Origin: Streptomyces sp. KL109B
Lineage (GTDB): Bacteria; Actinomycetota; Actinomycetes; Streptomycetales; Streptomycetaceae
NCBI RefSeq assembly: GCF_030766935.1
Contig: NZ_JASERL010000001.1
Span: forward strand, 186,001-250,000
DNA length: 64,000 nt
Direction of reading: 5' to 3'
Shown: positions 41,552 to 50,676 of the stretch, piece after piece
Layout: each line of letters starts with the position of its first letter
Numbering within the stretch: position 1 is the stretch's first letter
Notes under the pieces: generated by a model
Told to the model about the DNA's origin: nothing
Seen by the model: only the letters and a program-made list of their open reading frames with translations
Databases searched by the model: none
Program-made: the position numbers and the translations under genes

Positions 41552-43981
41552 TCATGCCGGAAACCTGCGCCCGACCCACTTCCACAACACCTCAAGCACC
41601 CCCGCCGCAACAACCGCCACCCCGACGGCCGTCCACGGCATAACCGCCCCCACCAACCTCAACGCGAAGAACTCCTGCAGCCACGGCACCACAAGCACCA
41701 GCAGAAACCCGAGCCCCATCGCCGCGACCAGCCCCACCCGCCACCACGTATACGGCCGCGCGATGATCGCCAGCACCCACATCGAGATCAGGAACAGCGT
41801 CAGCGTCGCTGAACTCGTCTCCGCGGCCAACGCCCCCGTCCCCTCGTAGTAGTGACGGGCCACCAGATACATCGCGAACGTGGCGATCCCCGCGACGGCC
41901 CCGCCCGGAATCGCGTACCGCATCACCCGTCGTACGAAGTTCGGGCGCGCCCGCTCCTTGTTCGGCGCGAGGGCGAGGAAGAAGGCCGGGACGCCGATCG
42001 TCAGGGTCGACAGGAGCGTCAAGTGGCGTGGCAGAAAGGGGTATTCGACCTGGAAGCAGACCACGAGCAGCGCGAGCAGCACCGAGTAGACCGTCTTGAC
42101 CAGGAACAGGGTGGCGACCCGCGTGATGTTGCCGATGACGCGGCGGCCCTCGGCGACCACCGAGGGCAGCGTCGCGAACGAGTTGTTGAGCAGCACGATC
42201 TGGGCGACGGCCCGCGTGGCCTCGGAGCCGGAGCCCATCGAGACGCCGATGTCGGCGTCCTTGAGGGCCAGCACGTCGTTGACGCCGTCGCCGGTCATCG
42301 CGACGGTGTGGCCGTGCGCCTGGAGCGCGCTCACCATGTCCCGCTTCTGCTGTGGAGTCACCCGGCCGAAGACGGTGCCTTCGTCGAGCGCGTCGGCCAT
42401 CTCCGCCGGGTCCTTGGGCAGCGTACGGGCGTCGACGGCCTGGTCCGCGCCTTCGAGGCCGAGCTTTCCGGCGACGGCGCCGACCGAGACCGCGTTGTCG
42501 CCGGAGATGACCTTGGCGCGGACGTTCTGCTCGGCGAAGTAGTGGAGGGTGTCGCCCGCGTCGGGGCGCAGGCGCTGTTCGAGGACGACGAGGGCGGTCG
42601 GTTCGGCGCTCTCCACGATGCCCGACCCTTCAAGTCCCTTGGGGGCGCGGGCGAGCAGCAGGACGCGCAGGCCCTGGAGGTTGAGCTCCTCGGTGTCGGC
42701 GAGCGCGGGGTGGCCCTCGGGCAGCAGCACGTCGGGCGCCCCGAGGAGCCACGCGCTGTCCACGCCGTTGCCCTCGCTGAACGCGGCGCCGCTGTACTTG
42801 CGCGCGGAGGAGAACGGCAGGGCCTCGGTGACGCGCCAGTCCACGCTGTCCGGGTAGGCGTCGATGATCGCCTGGAGGGAGGCGTTGGGGCGCGGATCGG
42901 ACTCGCCGAGTGCGCCGAGCACCTTGCGTACGTACGCCTCGTCGGGCGCGGCGCCGCCGTCCCCGAGGAGCCGCAGCTCGCTCACGTCCATGCCGCCCTC
43001 GGTGAGCGTCCCCGTCTTGTCGAGGCAGACCGTGTCGACGCGGGCCAGGCCCTCGATCGCGGGGAGTTCCTGGACGAGGCACTGTTTCCGGCCGAGTCGG
43101 ATCACGCCGATCGCGAAGGCCACCGACGTCAGCAGCACCAGGCCCTCGGGGACCATCGGCACGATGCCGCCGACGGTGCGGGCGATGGAGTCCTTGAGGT
43201 CGTTGTCCTTGACGACGAGCTGGCTGATGATCAGGCCGAGCGCGGTCGGGATCATCATCCACTGCACGTACTTGAGGATCGTGGAGATGCCGGTGCGCAG
43301 CTCGGAGTGGACGAGCGTGAACCGGCTCGCCTCCTCCGCGAGCTGCGCCGCGTACGCCTCTCGGCCGACCTTCGTCGCCGTGAATGCGCCGCCGCCGGCG
43401 ACCACGAAGGAGCCGGACATGACCTCGTCGCCGGGCTGTTTGAGGACGGGGTCGGCCTCGCCGGTCAGGAGCGACTCGTCGATCTCCAGGCCGTCGGCCT
43501 CGGCGCAGCTCCCGTCGACGACGATCTTGTCTCCTGGGCCGATCTCGATGAGGTCGCCGAGGACGATCTCGGAGGTGGAGACGCCGACGGCGACCCCGTC
43601 GCGACGCACCGTGGGCCGGGCCTCGCCGATCACGGCGAGGGAGTCGAGGGTCTGCTTGGCCCGCCACTCCTGGATGATGCCGATGCCGGTGTTGGCCAGG
43701 ATGACGAAGCCGAAGAGGCTGTCCTGGATGGGCGCGACGCAGAGCATGATCACCCAGAGCACGCCGATGATCGCGTTGAACCGGGTGAAGACGTTCGCGC
43801 GCACGATGTCCGCCACGGACCGCGAGCTGCGCACGGGTACGTCGTTCACCTCACCGCGTGCGACGCGCTCGGCGACCTCCGCCCCGCTGAGCCCGGCCGC
43901 CCGTGACGGCATCGGTGTCGCGCCGACCGGATCGCCCGGATCGCCCGGATCGAGTTCGGCGCCCGCCTCGATGTGCGTCAT
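41552..43981 (-). CDS. P-type cation-transporting ATPase, CtpE-like
   Basis: 809 residues. Motifs: LLTGEADPV (actuator), PMVPEGLVLLTSVAFAIG in the fourth membrane span, CLDKTGTLTEGGM (phosphorylated Asp, about 328), KVISGDNAVSVGAVA, and MTGDGVNDVLALKDADIGVSMGSGSEATR. Ten membrane spans are visible, with a long C-terminal membrane region. There is no N-terminal metal domain and no CPC. The PEGL membrane motif with a CtpE/MgtA-like arrangement points to Ca2+ or Mg2+ rather than a heavy metal; Mycobacterium CtpE is a calcium importer. The start at 43981 has no evident ribosome site. Confidence 0.9.
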   Translation of the reverse strand: MTHIEAGAELDPGDPGDPVGATPMPSRAAGLSGAEVAERVARGEVNDVPVRSSRSVADIVRANVFTRFNAIIGVLWVIMLCVAPIQDSLFGFVILANTGIGIIQEWRAKQTLDSLAVIGEARPTVRRDGVAVGVSTSEIVLGDLIEIGPGDKIVVDGSCAEADGLEIDESLLTGEADPVLKQPGDEVMSGSFVVAGGGAFTATKVGREAYAAQLAEEASRFTLVHSELRTGISTILKYVQWMMIPTALGLIISQLVVKDNDLKDSIARTVGGIVPMVPEGLVLLTSVAFAIGVIRLGRKQCLVQELPAIEGLARVDTVCLDKTGTLTEGGMDVSELRLLGDGGAAPDEAYVRKVLGALGESDPRPNASLQAIIDAYPDSVDWRVTEALPFSSARKYSGAAFSEGNGVDSAWLLGAPDVLLPEGHPALADTEELNLQGLRVLLLARAPKGLEGSGIVESAEPTALVVLEQRLRPDAGDTLHYFAEQNVRAKVISGDNAVSVGAVAGKLGLEGADQAVDARTLPKDPAEMADALDEGTVFGRVTPQQKRDMVSALQAHGHTVAMTGDGVNDVLALKDADIGVSMGSGSEATRAVAQIVLLNNSFATLPSVVAEGRRVIGNITRVATLFLVKTVYSVLLALLVVCFQVEYPFLPRHLTLLSTLTIGVPAFFLALAPNKERARPNFVRRVMRYAIPGGAVAGIATFAMYLVARHYYEGTGALAAETSSATLTLFLISMWVLAIIARPYTWWRVGLVAAMGLGFLLVLVVPWLQEFFALRLVGAVMPWTAVGVAVVAAGVLEVLWKWVGRRFPA

Positions 43982-44011
43982 GAAAACGACGGTACGGGCG
44001 ATTTCGGGGGT

Positions 44012-44317
44012 TTACCCCTCGGATGCGGCACTTTCACTGTCGGTGACCGCTCCGGCCTCCCCGGCCGCCTCTGCCGCCGCCGCCCGCTTGAGCGCGGCGT
44101 CGCGCCCCCTGACGTACCAGATCCCGAGCAGTCCGAGCCCGCCGCCGGCCAGGCAGCACCACACCCACCAGGTGATCCCGCGGTCGTCGAACCAGCCATA
44201 GAACGGCAGCTGTACGAGGAAGAGGACGAACCAGAGGATCGTGCCACCGACGATGGTGGCGACCACGGGCCCCTCAAGGGGTTCGGGTGCCTCGTGCCTG
44301 GGGGTCCACTTCGCCAT
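44012..44317 (-). CDS. DUF2530 membrane protein
   Basis: 101 residues. The conserved opening MAKWTPRHEAPEPLEGPVVATIVGGTILWFVLFLVQLPFY is followed by a second span, TWWVWCCLAGGGLGLLGIWYV, and a charged tail. DUF2530 proteins occur widely in Streptomyces and have no known function. It lies 30 bp upstream of the P-type ATPase gene on the same strand and may be cotranscribed. The gap of 266 bp to the NCS2 gene contains divergent regulatory sequence. Confidence 0.88.
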   Translation of the reverse strand: MAKWTPRHEAPEPLEGPVVATIVGGTILWFVLFLVQLPFYGWFDDRGITWWVWCCLAGGGLGLLGIWYVRGRDAALKRAAAAEAAGEAGAVTDSESAASEG

Positions 44318-44443
44318 GTGCACAGCTTACGAGGAACCACCGACAACCCGGTACAAGCCCCGCACCGCAGAGGTCTACGCGCGGAGATAGCAAATTCGGC
44401 CTCATATGTTCATACTGAAACGGCCTGAGTCTGGCCACTTCTG

Positions 44444-44542
44444 TTCGTACGAAACACCAGCGGAAACATCGGGGTAACCCGCAGGTGACCACATGAGCAC
44501 CAGACTCGATCACGCAACACGATCACACGGCTCGATCACGCA
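44444..44542. promoter_or_regulatory. Palindrome and direct repeats upstream of the NCS2 permease
   Basis: TTCGTACGAA (44444-44453) is a perfect 10-bp palindrome in an AT-richer stretch. CTCGATCACGCA occurs at 44505-44516 and again at 44531-44542, 26 bp apart, with a related CGATCACAC between them. These may be regulator sites for the permease. Confidence 0.45.
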
Positions 44543-44583
44543 CCCCGCCCGTATGCCACCGCTGAATACCGCTGAGGTCATCC

Positions 44584-46038
44584 ATGTCCACTTCGGCCAC
44601 CACCCCGGTCGATGTCAACGACTCGCCGCCGCCGGCCCCGAAGAACGGCTTCGACCGCTACTTCAAGATCACCGAGCGCGGCTCGACGATCCCGCGTGAG
44701 ATCCGCGGCGGCCTCGCCACGTTCTTCGCGATGGCCTACATCATCGTGCTCAACCCGATCATTCTCGGTGGCGCGAAGGACATGTACGGGCACCAGCTGG
44801 ACAACGCCCAGCTGGTCACCGCGACCGCGCTGACCGCCGCGTTCACCACGCTGCTCATGGGCGTCATCGGCAACGTCCCGATCGCGTGCGCGGCCGGTCT
44901 CGGCGTGAACACGGTCGTCGCGCTGCAGCTCGCGCCGCGCATGTCGTGGCCGGACGCGATGGGCATGGTCGTCCTGGCGGGCTTCGTCGTGATGCTGCTG
45001 GTCGCGACCGGCCTGCGGGAGCGCGTCATGAACGCGGTGCCGTACGGGCTGCGCAAGGGCATCGCGATCGGCATCGGCCTGTTCATCCTGCTGGTCGGCC
45101 TCGTCGACTCCGGCTTCGTGACGCGTATGCCGGACGCCGCGCAGACCACCGTCCCGCTGCAGCTCGGCACCGGCGGTCACCTGCTCGGCTGGCCGGTCCT
45201 GGTCTTCGTGCTCGGCGTGCTGCTGACGCTGGCGCTGATCCTGCGCAAGGTGCCGGGCGCGATCCTGCTCTCGATCGTCGCCATGACGGTCGTCGCCCTG
45301 ATCATCAACGCCGTCGCCGACATCGACCCGATGTCCTGGGGCCTGACCGTGCCGTCCTGGCCCGGCAACCCGGTCTCCAGCCCGGACTTCTCGCTCATCG
45401 GGCAGGTCAGCCTGTTCGGCGGCTTCGAGAAGGTCGGCATTCTCACCGGCATCCTCTTCGTCTTCACCGTGCTGCTCTCGTGCTTCTTCGACGCGATGGG
45501 CACGATCATGGGCGTCAGCGAGGAGGCGCATCTGACCGACGAGAACGGTCAGATGCCCGGCATGAACAAGGTGCTGTTCATCGACGGTGTCGCCGTCGCC
45601 GCCGGTGGTGCCTCGTCCTCCTCGGCCACCACCTGCTTCGTGGAGTCCACGGCCGGTGTCGGCGAGGGCGCCCGCACAGGTCTCGCCAACGTCGTCACCG
45701 GTGTGCTGTTCGCGGTCGCGCTGTTCCTCACGCCGGTCGTCACGATGGTGCCGTCCCAGGCGGCCACGCCCGCGCTCGTCGCGGTGGGCTTCATGATCCT
45801 GGCCGGTGGCATCCGTGAGATCGACTGGGACGACTGGACGATCGCCATCCCGGCGTTCATCACGATGCTGATGATGCCGTTCACGTACTCGATCACGAAC
45901 GGCATCGGCATGGGCTTCATCAGCTTCACCGTGCTGCGCGTCGTCGCGGGCCGGGCCAAGGAGGTGCCGGTCGCGATGTACGCGGTCGCCGCCGTGTTCG
46001 TCTTCTACTACCTGATGCCGGCGCTCGGCCTCACGTAG
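44584..46038 (+). CDS. NCS2 purine permease, AzgA/GhxP-like
   Basis: 484 residues with about 12-14 membrane spans. Family motifs are YFKITERGSTIPREIRGGLATFFAMAYIIVLNPIIL, AAGLGVNTVVALQLAPRMSWPDAMGMVVLAG, VDSGFVTRMP and FFDAMGTIMGVSEEAHLTDENGQMPGMNKVLFIDGVAVAAGGASSSSATTCFVESTAGVGEGARTGL. These belong to the AzgA-like subgroup that imports hypoxanthine, guanine or adenine with protons. The ATG has GAGG six bases upstream. It is probably under purine or nitrogen control, not shown by the sequence. Confidence 0.94.
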   Translation: MSTSATTPVDVNDSPPPAPKNGFDRYFKITERGSTIPREIRGGLATFFAMAYIIVLNPIILGGAKDMYGHQLDNAQLVTATALTAAFTTLLMGVIGNVPIACAAGLGVNTVVALQLAPRMSWPDAMGMVVLAGFVVMLLVATGLRERVMNAVPYGLRKGIAIGIGLFILLVGLVDSGFVTRMPDAAQTTVPLQLGTGGHLLGWPVLVFVLGVLLTLALILRKVPGAILLSIVAMTVVALIINAVADIDPMSWGLTVPSWPGNPVSSPDFSLIGQVSLFGGFEKVGILTGILFVFTVLLSCFFDAMGTIMGVSEEAHLTDENGQMPGMNKVLFIDGVAVAAGGASSSSATTCFVESTAGVGEGARTGLANVVTGVLFAVALFLTPVVTMVPSQAATPALVAVGFMILAGGIREIDWDDWTIAIPAFITMLMMPFTYSITNGIGMGFISFTVLRVVAGRAKEVPVAMYAVAAVFVFYYLMPALGLT

Positions 46039-46060
46039 CGGCCCCCGTGAGCGGAGGGTG

Positions 46061-46249
46061 CTACGAGGCGATGTCCCCGTAGAACCGTTCCGTCTCCTCG
46101 ACGGCCGTCTTGAAGCGTTCGTCGAAGTCGTCCCGAATGAGCGTCCGGACCACATAGTCCTGGACGCTCATTCCCCTTTTCGCGGCATGCACTTTGAGCC
46201 GGTCGAGCAGCTCACCGTCGATCCGCAGACTGAGCACTGTCGATCCCAT
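46061..46249 (-). CDS. Ribbon-helix-helix protein
   Basis: 62 residues. TVLSLRIDGELLDRLKVHAAKRGMSVQDYVVRTLIRDDFDERF is a typical ribbon-helix-helix (CopG/Arc) DNA-binding domain with a strand followed by two helices. The tail KTAVEETERFYGDIAS is acidic. No toxin gene is adjacent, so this is either a lone antitoxin-like protein or an autonomous regulator. The start at 46249 is chosen to match the beta strand at the N-terminus. Confidence 0.75.
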   Translation of the reverse strand: MGSTVLSLRIDGELLDRLKVHAAKRGMSVQDYVVRTLIRDDFDERFKTAVEETERFYGDIAS

Positions 46250-46369
46250 ACGGACAGGGTCGCGGGCCGCCCCGACCCGTTGCGTCACTTTCCGCATCCG
46301 GCTCACTCGTATGGGTGATGAAACTTTCAACGTGGCTGGGATCACGGTCTTGTGCCGCCCCCCTGGTAG

Positions 46370-46401
46370 TCGTTAGACACAGTAATGAGTTACGCTAACG
46401 A
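46370..46401. promoter_or_regulatory. Inverted repeat at the MarR gene promoter
   Basis: TCGTTAG (46370-46376) and CTAACGA (46395-46401) are perfect 7-bp arms, 18 bp apart. The right arm ends 2 bp before the MarR start codon, with AGTAATGAGTTACG between. The position suggests an auto-regulatory operator overlapping the transcription start of a leaderless gene. Confidence 0.6.
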
Positions 46402-46403
46402 AC

Positions 46404-46841
46404 ATGCCAGACCTCTCCCATGGCGACGATGTTGCCGCCGTGAACTCCCTGCGTTCCGCAGTGATGCGCCTGTCGCGTCGGCTCAAGCACCAACGGGTCG
46501 ACGAATCGCTGAGCCCCACCGAGATGTCGGTGCTCGGCACGCTCGCCGGATGCGGCTCCGCGACACCGGGCGAGCTGGCCCGCAAGGAGCATGTGCAGCC
46601 GCCGTCGATGACCAGAATCGTCGCGCTCCTCGAGGCCAAGGGACTGGTCCGGCTTGAGCCTCACCCCGAGGACCGTCGGCAGAAGGTCGTCACCTCCACC
46701 GAGCAGGCCGAGACCATGCTCGCGGAGAGCCGCCGCAAGCGGAACGCGTGGCTGGCCAACCTCGCCGAGGGCCTCGACGAGGACGAGTGGGCCAAGCTGC
46801 GCGCGGCCGCGCCCGTTCTGGAGAAGCTCGCGCATCTGTAG
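46404..46841 (+). CDS. MarR-family transcriptional regulator
   Basis: 145 residues. The winged helix is at about 30-100: LSPTEMSVLGTLAGCGSATPGELARKEHVQPPSMTRIVALLEAKGLVRLEPHPEDRRQKVVTSTEQAE, with the wing at PEDRRQK. N- and C-terminal helices dimerise. It lies 66 bp before an MFS exporter on the same strand and has an inverted repeat at its own promoter, so it likely represses itself and the exporter until a ligand binds. There is no ribosome site, consistent with a leaderless mRNA. Confidence 0.93.
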   Translation: MPDLSHGDDVAAVNSLRSAVMRLSRRLKHQRVDESLSPTEMSVLGTLAGCGSATPGELARKEHVQPPSMTRIVALLEAKGLVRLEPHPEDRRQKVVTSTEQAETMLAESRRKRNAWLANLAEGLDEDEWAKLRAAAPVLEKLAHL

Positions 46842-46907
46842 CAGCACCGAAGCAGCACCGATCAGGACGACCGCCGCGTAGGACGACCGCCGAGGAGGCG
46901 AACCCCT

Positions 46908-48257
46908 TTGAGCACGGGATCCGGAGCAGACTCCGCCCCCGTCCCAGCCGCCCACGACACGACCGCCCGCCCCCGTAAGACCTCGATGTTCGCGAGCCTG
47001 AAGGTACGCAACTACCGCCTCTTCGCGACCGGGGCCGTCATATCCAACACCGGCACCTGGATGGCCCGCATCACCCAGGACTGGCTGGTGCTCTCCCTCA
47101 CCGGGTCCTCCGCCGCCGTCGGCATCACCACGGCGATGCAGTTCCTTCCGATGCTGCTCTTCGGCCTGTACGGCGGTGTGATCGCCGACCGCTTCGCCAA
47201 GCGCAACCTGCTGTTCTGCACGCAGGGCGCGATGAGCCTGTCGGGTCTGTTCCTGGCCACTCTGACGCTCACCGGGAACGTGCAGGTGTGGCACGTCTAC
47301 GTAGCCGCCTTCTTCACGGGCCTCGTCACGGTCGTCGACAACCCGACGCGGCAGTCGTTCGTGTCCGAGATGGTGGGGCCTGATCAGGTTCGCAATGCCG
47401 TTTCCTTGAATTCGGCCAACTTCCAGTCCGCGCGCCTCATCGGGCCGGCCGTCGCCTCCGCGCTGACCGCCGCGGTCGGCCCCGGCTGGGCGTTCCTCGC
47501 CAACGGGCTCTCCTTCCTCGCCCCGCTCACCGGCCTCATGCTCATGCGTACGCACGAGTTGCACGAGATCAAGCGGGCGCCGCGCGGCAAGGGGCAGTTG
47601 AGGGAGGGGCTGCGGTACGTCTCGCGGCACCCGGAACTGATCTGGCCGATTGTTCTTGTTGGTTTCGTCGGCACCTTCGGCTTCAACTTCCCGATCTGGC
47701 TGAGCGCGTACGCGGACGACGTGTTCCACGGCGGGGTCGGACAGTACGGCCTGTTCAACACGCTCATGGCGATCGGTTCGCTGGCGGGTGCGCTGCTCGC
47801 GGCGCGGCGGCGTTCGACGCGGCTGCGGGTGCTGGTCGGGGCGGCGATCGGTTTCGGTGTCCTGGAGGTCGCGGCGGCGTGGGCGCCCGGCGTCTGGGCG
47901 TTCGCCCCGCTGATCGTGCTGCTCGGCATCCTCGGCCTGACGGTGAACGTGACCGCCAACTCCACGGTGCAGATGGCCACGGATCCGGAGATGCGGGGGC
48001 GTGTGATGTCCCTGTTCATGATGGTGTTCACCGGTGGTACGCCGCTGGGCGGCCCGCTCTTCGGCTGGCTCGCGGACGAGTTCGGGGTGCGGGTGAGTTT
48101 TGCCCTGGCCGGGGTGATCTGTGCGGTTGCCGCGGTCGGCGTCGGGCTGATGCTGGCGCGGGCGGCGAACCTGCGGTTGAAGGTGGATCTGCGGCGGGGC
48201 GAGCGGCATGTGCAGTTCGTTCCACGTGAGCCGAGGGAGCTGGCCGCGGTGGCGTGA
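46908..48257 (+). CDS. MFS exporter, EntS-like
   Basis: 449 residues with 12 membrane spans. FASLKVRNYRLFATGAVISNTGTWMARITQDWLVLSLTGSSAAVGITTAMQFLPMLLFGLYGGVIADRFAKR is the N-terminal signature of the MFS_3/enterobactin-exporter group, with motif A GGVIADRFAKR. MGRVMSLFMMVF-like sequence appears as MRGRVMSLFMMVFTGGTPLGGPLFGWLADEFG. The TTG start has GAGGAGG nine bases upstream. With the preceding MarR gene this is a regulator-exporter pair, probably for drugs or siderophores. Confidence 0.9.
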   Translation: MSTGSGADSAPVPAAHDTTARPRKTSMFASLKVRNYRLFATGAVISNTGTWMARITQDWLVLSLTGSSAAVGITTAMQFLPMLLFGLYGGVIADRFAKRNLLFCTQGAMSLSGLFLATLTLTGNVQVWHVYVAAFFTGLVTVVDNPTRQSFVSEMVGPDQVRNAVSLNSANFQSARLIGPAVASALTAAVGPGWAFLANGLSFLAPLTGLMLMRTHELHEIKRAPRGKGQLREGLRYVSRHPELIWPIVLVGFVGTFGFNFPIWLSAYADDVFHGGVGQYGLFNTLMAIGSLAGALLAARRRSTRLRVLVGAAIGFGVLEVAAAWAPGVWAFAPLIVLLGILGLTVNVTANSTVQMATDPEMRGRVMSLFMMVFTGGTPLGGPLFGWLADEFGVRVSFALAGVICAVAAVGVGLMLARAANLRLKVDLRRGERHVQFVPREPRELAAVA

Positions 48258-48290
48258 GCGGGACGTGTTGCGCCCCTCCGGCGTTGCGGC

Positions 48291-48440
48291 CTCGGGGCTC
48301 TGCCCCGGACCCCGCTGCTCAATCGCCGCAGGGGCTCCAATTGGGCCCACTTCAGCCCCGCGCCTCAAGCTCCGCTTGGGCCCACTCCGGCCCCGTGCCT
48401 CAAGCTCCGCCGGTGATTGAGGCGTGGGGAGCGGGGCGGG
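48291..48440 (+). repeat. Interspersed repeat, type B, plus 35-bp tandem duplication
   Basis: Forward copy at 48291-48339, followed by two 35-bp units (48341-48375 and 48376-48410) beginning TTGGGCCCACT and ending CAAGCTCCGC with four differences, and a repeat-derived end at 48411-48440. All lie between the MFS gene and the small gene at 48454. Confidence 0.85.
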
Positions 48441-48453
48441 TTAGGGTCGGTGT

Positions 48454-48543
48454 GTGGACCCGAAGACTCGTAACCGGATCATGGCCGGTGTGCTCGTGTT
48501 GATGTTCTTCGTCGTGGCGATCGCGGCGGCCGTCGGCCAGTAG
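48454..48543 (+). CDS. 29-residue single-span membrane peptide
   Basis: GTG start, 29 codons, TAG stop. The product is a polar head MDPKTRNRIM followed by one hydrophobic span, AGVLVLMFFVVAIAAAVG, and a final Gln. The length, the basic head and the clean single span look like a conserved small actinobacterial membrane peptide rather than a chance frame; I infer it is real but cannot test conservation. GGGTCGGTGTG precedes the start. It converges with the AKR gene 28 bp downstream. Confidence 0.7.
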   Translation: MDPKTRNRIMAGVLVLMFFVVAIAAAVGQ

Positions 48544-48571
48544 CCGGCCGGCAGCCGCCGCGTACCCGCTG

Positions 48572-49573
48572 TTACCAGGCGAACGCCTCGGGAGACGGGC
48601 CCGGGCCCGGGAAGATCTCGTCGAGGCCGGACAGGACCTCCTCGCTCAGCTCCAGCTCGACCGCGCGCAGCGCCGAGTCGAGCTGCTCCTGCGTGCGCGG
48701 CCCGACGATCGGCCCGGTGACCCCGGGACGGGTGAGCAGCCAGGCCAGCGCCGCCTCACCGGGCTCGATGCCGTGCTTGTCCAGCAGATCCTCGTAAGCC
48801 TGGACCTGCTCGCGCACCTTCGTGTTCGCCAGCGAGGACGCGGAGCGGCCCTGGGACCTGCGCCCGCCCTCGCTCTCCTTCTTGAGCACGCCGCCGAGCA
48901 GCCCGCCGTGCAGCGGGGACCACGGGATGACGCCGAGGCCGTAGTCCTGCGCGGCCGGGATGACCTCCATCTCGGCGCGGCGCTCGGCGAGGTTGTAGAG
49001 GCACTGCTCGCTGACGAGGCCCATCCGGCCGTGCCGTGCGGCCAGTTCATTGGCCTGGGCGATCTTGTAGCCGGGGAAGTTGGAGGAACCGGCGTAGAGG
49101 ATCTTGCCCTGCTGGATCAGTACGTCGATGGCCTGCCAGATCTCCTCGAAGGGAGTGCGGCGGTCGATGTGGTGGAACTGGTAGATGTCGATGTAGTCGG
49201 TCTGGAGCCGCTTGAGCGAGGCGTCGACGGCGCGGCGGATGTTCACCGCGCTGAGGTGGTCGTGGTTCGGCCAGACGGGGCCGCCGTCGCCGGCCATGTT
49301 CCCGAAGACCTTGGTCGCGAGGACCGTCTTGTCGCGGCGGCCGCCGCCCTGCGCGAACCAGGTGCCGATGATTTCCTCGGTGCGGCCCTTGTTCTCGCCC
49401 CAGCCGTACACGTTCGCGGTGTCGAAGTAGTTGATGCCGCTGGCCTGCGCCGCGTCCATGATGGCGTGGCTGGTGGCCTCGTCGGTCTGCGGACCGAAGT
49501 TCATGGTGCCGAGGACGAGCCGGCTGACCTTGAGTCCCGTGCGTCCGAGCTGTGTGTACTTCATGTCTGCCAT
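48572..49573 (-). CDS. Aldo/keto reductase
   Basis: 333 residues. The AKR catalytic tetrad is visible: Asp in YFDTANVYGWG (D and Y), Lys in VLATKVFGNMAG, and His in IYQFHHIDRRTPFEE. The NADPH-binding C-terminus has ALAWLLTRPGVTGPIVGPRTQEQLDSAL. It matches the YghZ/Tas-like group. It reduces aldehydes or ketones with NADPH; the substrate is unknown. The start may be 49573 or MKYTQ at 49564. It follows the AraC gene on the same strand (30-bp gap), so the two may be regulated together. Confidence 0.94.
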   Translation of the reverse strand: MADMKYTQLGRTGLKVSRLVLGTMNFGPQTDEATSHAIMDAAQASGINYFDTANVYGWGENKGRTEEIIGTWFAQGGGRRDKTVLATKVFGNMAGDGGPVWPNHDHLSAVNIRRAVDASLKRLQTDYIDIYQFHHIDRRTPFEEIWQAIDVLIQQGKILYAGSSNFPGYKIAQANELAARHGRMGLVSEQCLYNLAERRAEMEVIPAAQDYGLGVIPWSPLHGGLLGGVLKKESEGGRRSQGRSASSLANTKVREQVQAYEDLLDKHGIEPGEAALAWLLTRPGVTGPIVGPRTQEQLDSALRAVELELSEEVLSGLDEIFPGPGPSPEAFAW

Positions 49574-49603
49574 GGCTGTATAGCCAAGGACGTGGAGTGC
49601 GCT

Positions 49604-50569
49604 CTAGGCAAGCGGGCCGGGGCTTCGGGCGGGGCGCACCGTCGTCCGGTACCGGCCCGGCGTCACCCCGAACTCCCGGCGGAAAGCGTGCGAGAGGGCG
49701 TACGGCGAGCCGTAGCCGACCTGTCGGGCCACCGACTCCAGGGGCGCCGCGTCCGTGCGCAGGAGCGTCGCCGCGCGGGTCATCCGCCACCACGTCAGAT
49801 ACGCCATCGGGGCCCGGCCCACGAGGCCCGTGAAGCGTCTGCCCAGGGTGGCGCGGGAGACGCCCGCGCGGGCCGCGAGGCGGTCGGCGGTCCAGGGGTG
49901 CGCCGGGTCGGTGTGCAGCAGGCGCAGCGCCTCGGCCACCACCGGGTCGGCGAGCGCGGCGGGCCAGCGGCCGGTGCCGCGCCCCGCGTGGTCCGTGGTC
50001 CAGGCCCGGATCATGTAGACGAGGAGCAGGTCGAGCAGGCTCGGCACGGCGGCGTCGGAGCCGGGCCGGGTGGCGGCGGCCTCCCGGCTCAACAGGTCGA
50101 CCGCGGCGCGGAGTTCGGGGTGGCCGCCGTCGTCGTACGGGAGGTGCACCACGTCCGGGAGTTCGGCGAGCAGCGGATGGGTGTGGCTGCGGTCGAGGCG
50201 GTACTTGCCGCACAGCAGCTCCACGACCTCCGCGGTGCCAGGATCGGGGGCCGCGGGGAGGTCGGGCAGCATGCCGAAGGAGCTGGGCAGCATGTCGAAG
50301 GGGATGGCGCGGGTGACGTCCGCCGGGTCCGTCGGTCCTTCGGCCAGGACGTGTCCCGCGCCGTGCGGCAGCAGCACGGCGTCGCCGGCGCGCAGGGTGA
50401 GGGCGGGGCCGTCGTCGGGCAGCAGCCAGCAGTCGCCGGACAGCGCGATGTGGAAGCCCGCGCCGTCGTACGGGGCCAGGCGCACGCACCACTTCCCGGC
50501 CACCGTCAGGCGGTTGGTGGACGGGGTGCCCGTCCGTACCGCGGCTATCGCGTCGCTCACCACGTCCAT
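49604..50569 (-). CDS. AraC-family regulator with cupin sensor domain
   Basis: About 321 residues. The N-terminal cupin_6 domain (about 1-190) has VRLAPYDGAGFHIALSGDCWLLPDDGPALTLRAGDAVLLPHGAGHVLAE. The C-terminal AraC double HTH (about 210-310) has WTADRLAARAGVSRATLGRRFTGLVGRAPMAYLTWWRMTRAATLLRTDAAPLESVARQVGYGSPYALSHAFRREFGVTPGRYR. The start at 50569 (MDVVSDAIAAVRTG) matches the family N-terminus. It is divergent from an MBL hydrolase gene 107 bp away and upstream of the AKR gene. Confidence 0.92.
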   Translation of the reverse strand: MDVVSDAIAAVRTGTPSTNRLTVAGKWCVRLAPYDGAGFHIALSGDCWLLPDDGPALTLRAGDAVLLPHGAGHVLAEGPTDPADVTRAIPFDMLPSSFGMLPDLPAAPDPGTAEVVELLCGKYRLDRSHTHPLLAELPDVVHLPYDDGGHPELRAAVDLLSREAAATRPGSDAAVPSLLDLLLVYMIRAWTTDHAGRGTGRWPAALADPVVAEALRLLHTDPAHPWTADRLAARAGVSRATLGRRFTGLVGRAPMAYLTWWRMTRAATLLRTDAAPLESVARQVGYGSPYALSHAFRREFGVTPGRYRTTVRPARSPGPLA

Positions 50570-50676
50570 GGGGTCAGGGTAGGCGGACCGTGTGGAGGGA
50601 GGGATGAGCTGTTCGCGTATCCGGGCGAGCCGGGTGCGCATTGAGGCGCTCGCGGGCCGTTCCTAGCGTGATCGTC

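Noticed and set aside
46061..46249. Toxin-antitoxin module around the RHH protein
   Set aside because: No small toxin-like gene is adjacent; the neighbours are a purine permease and a MarR gene.
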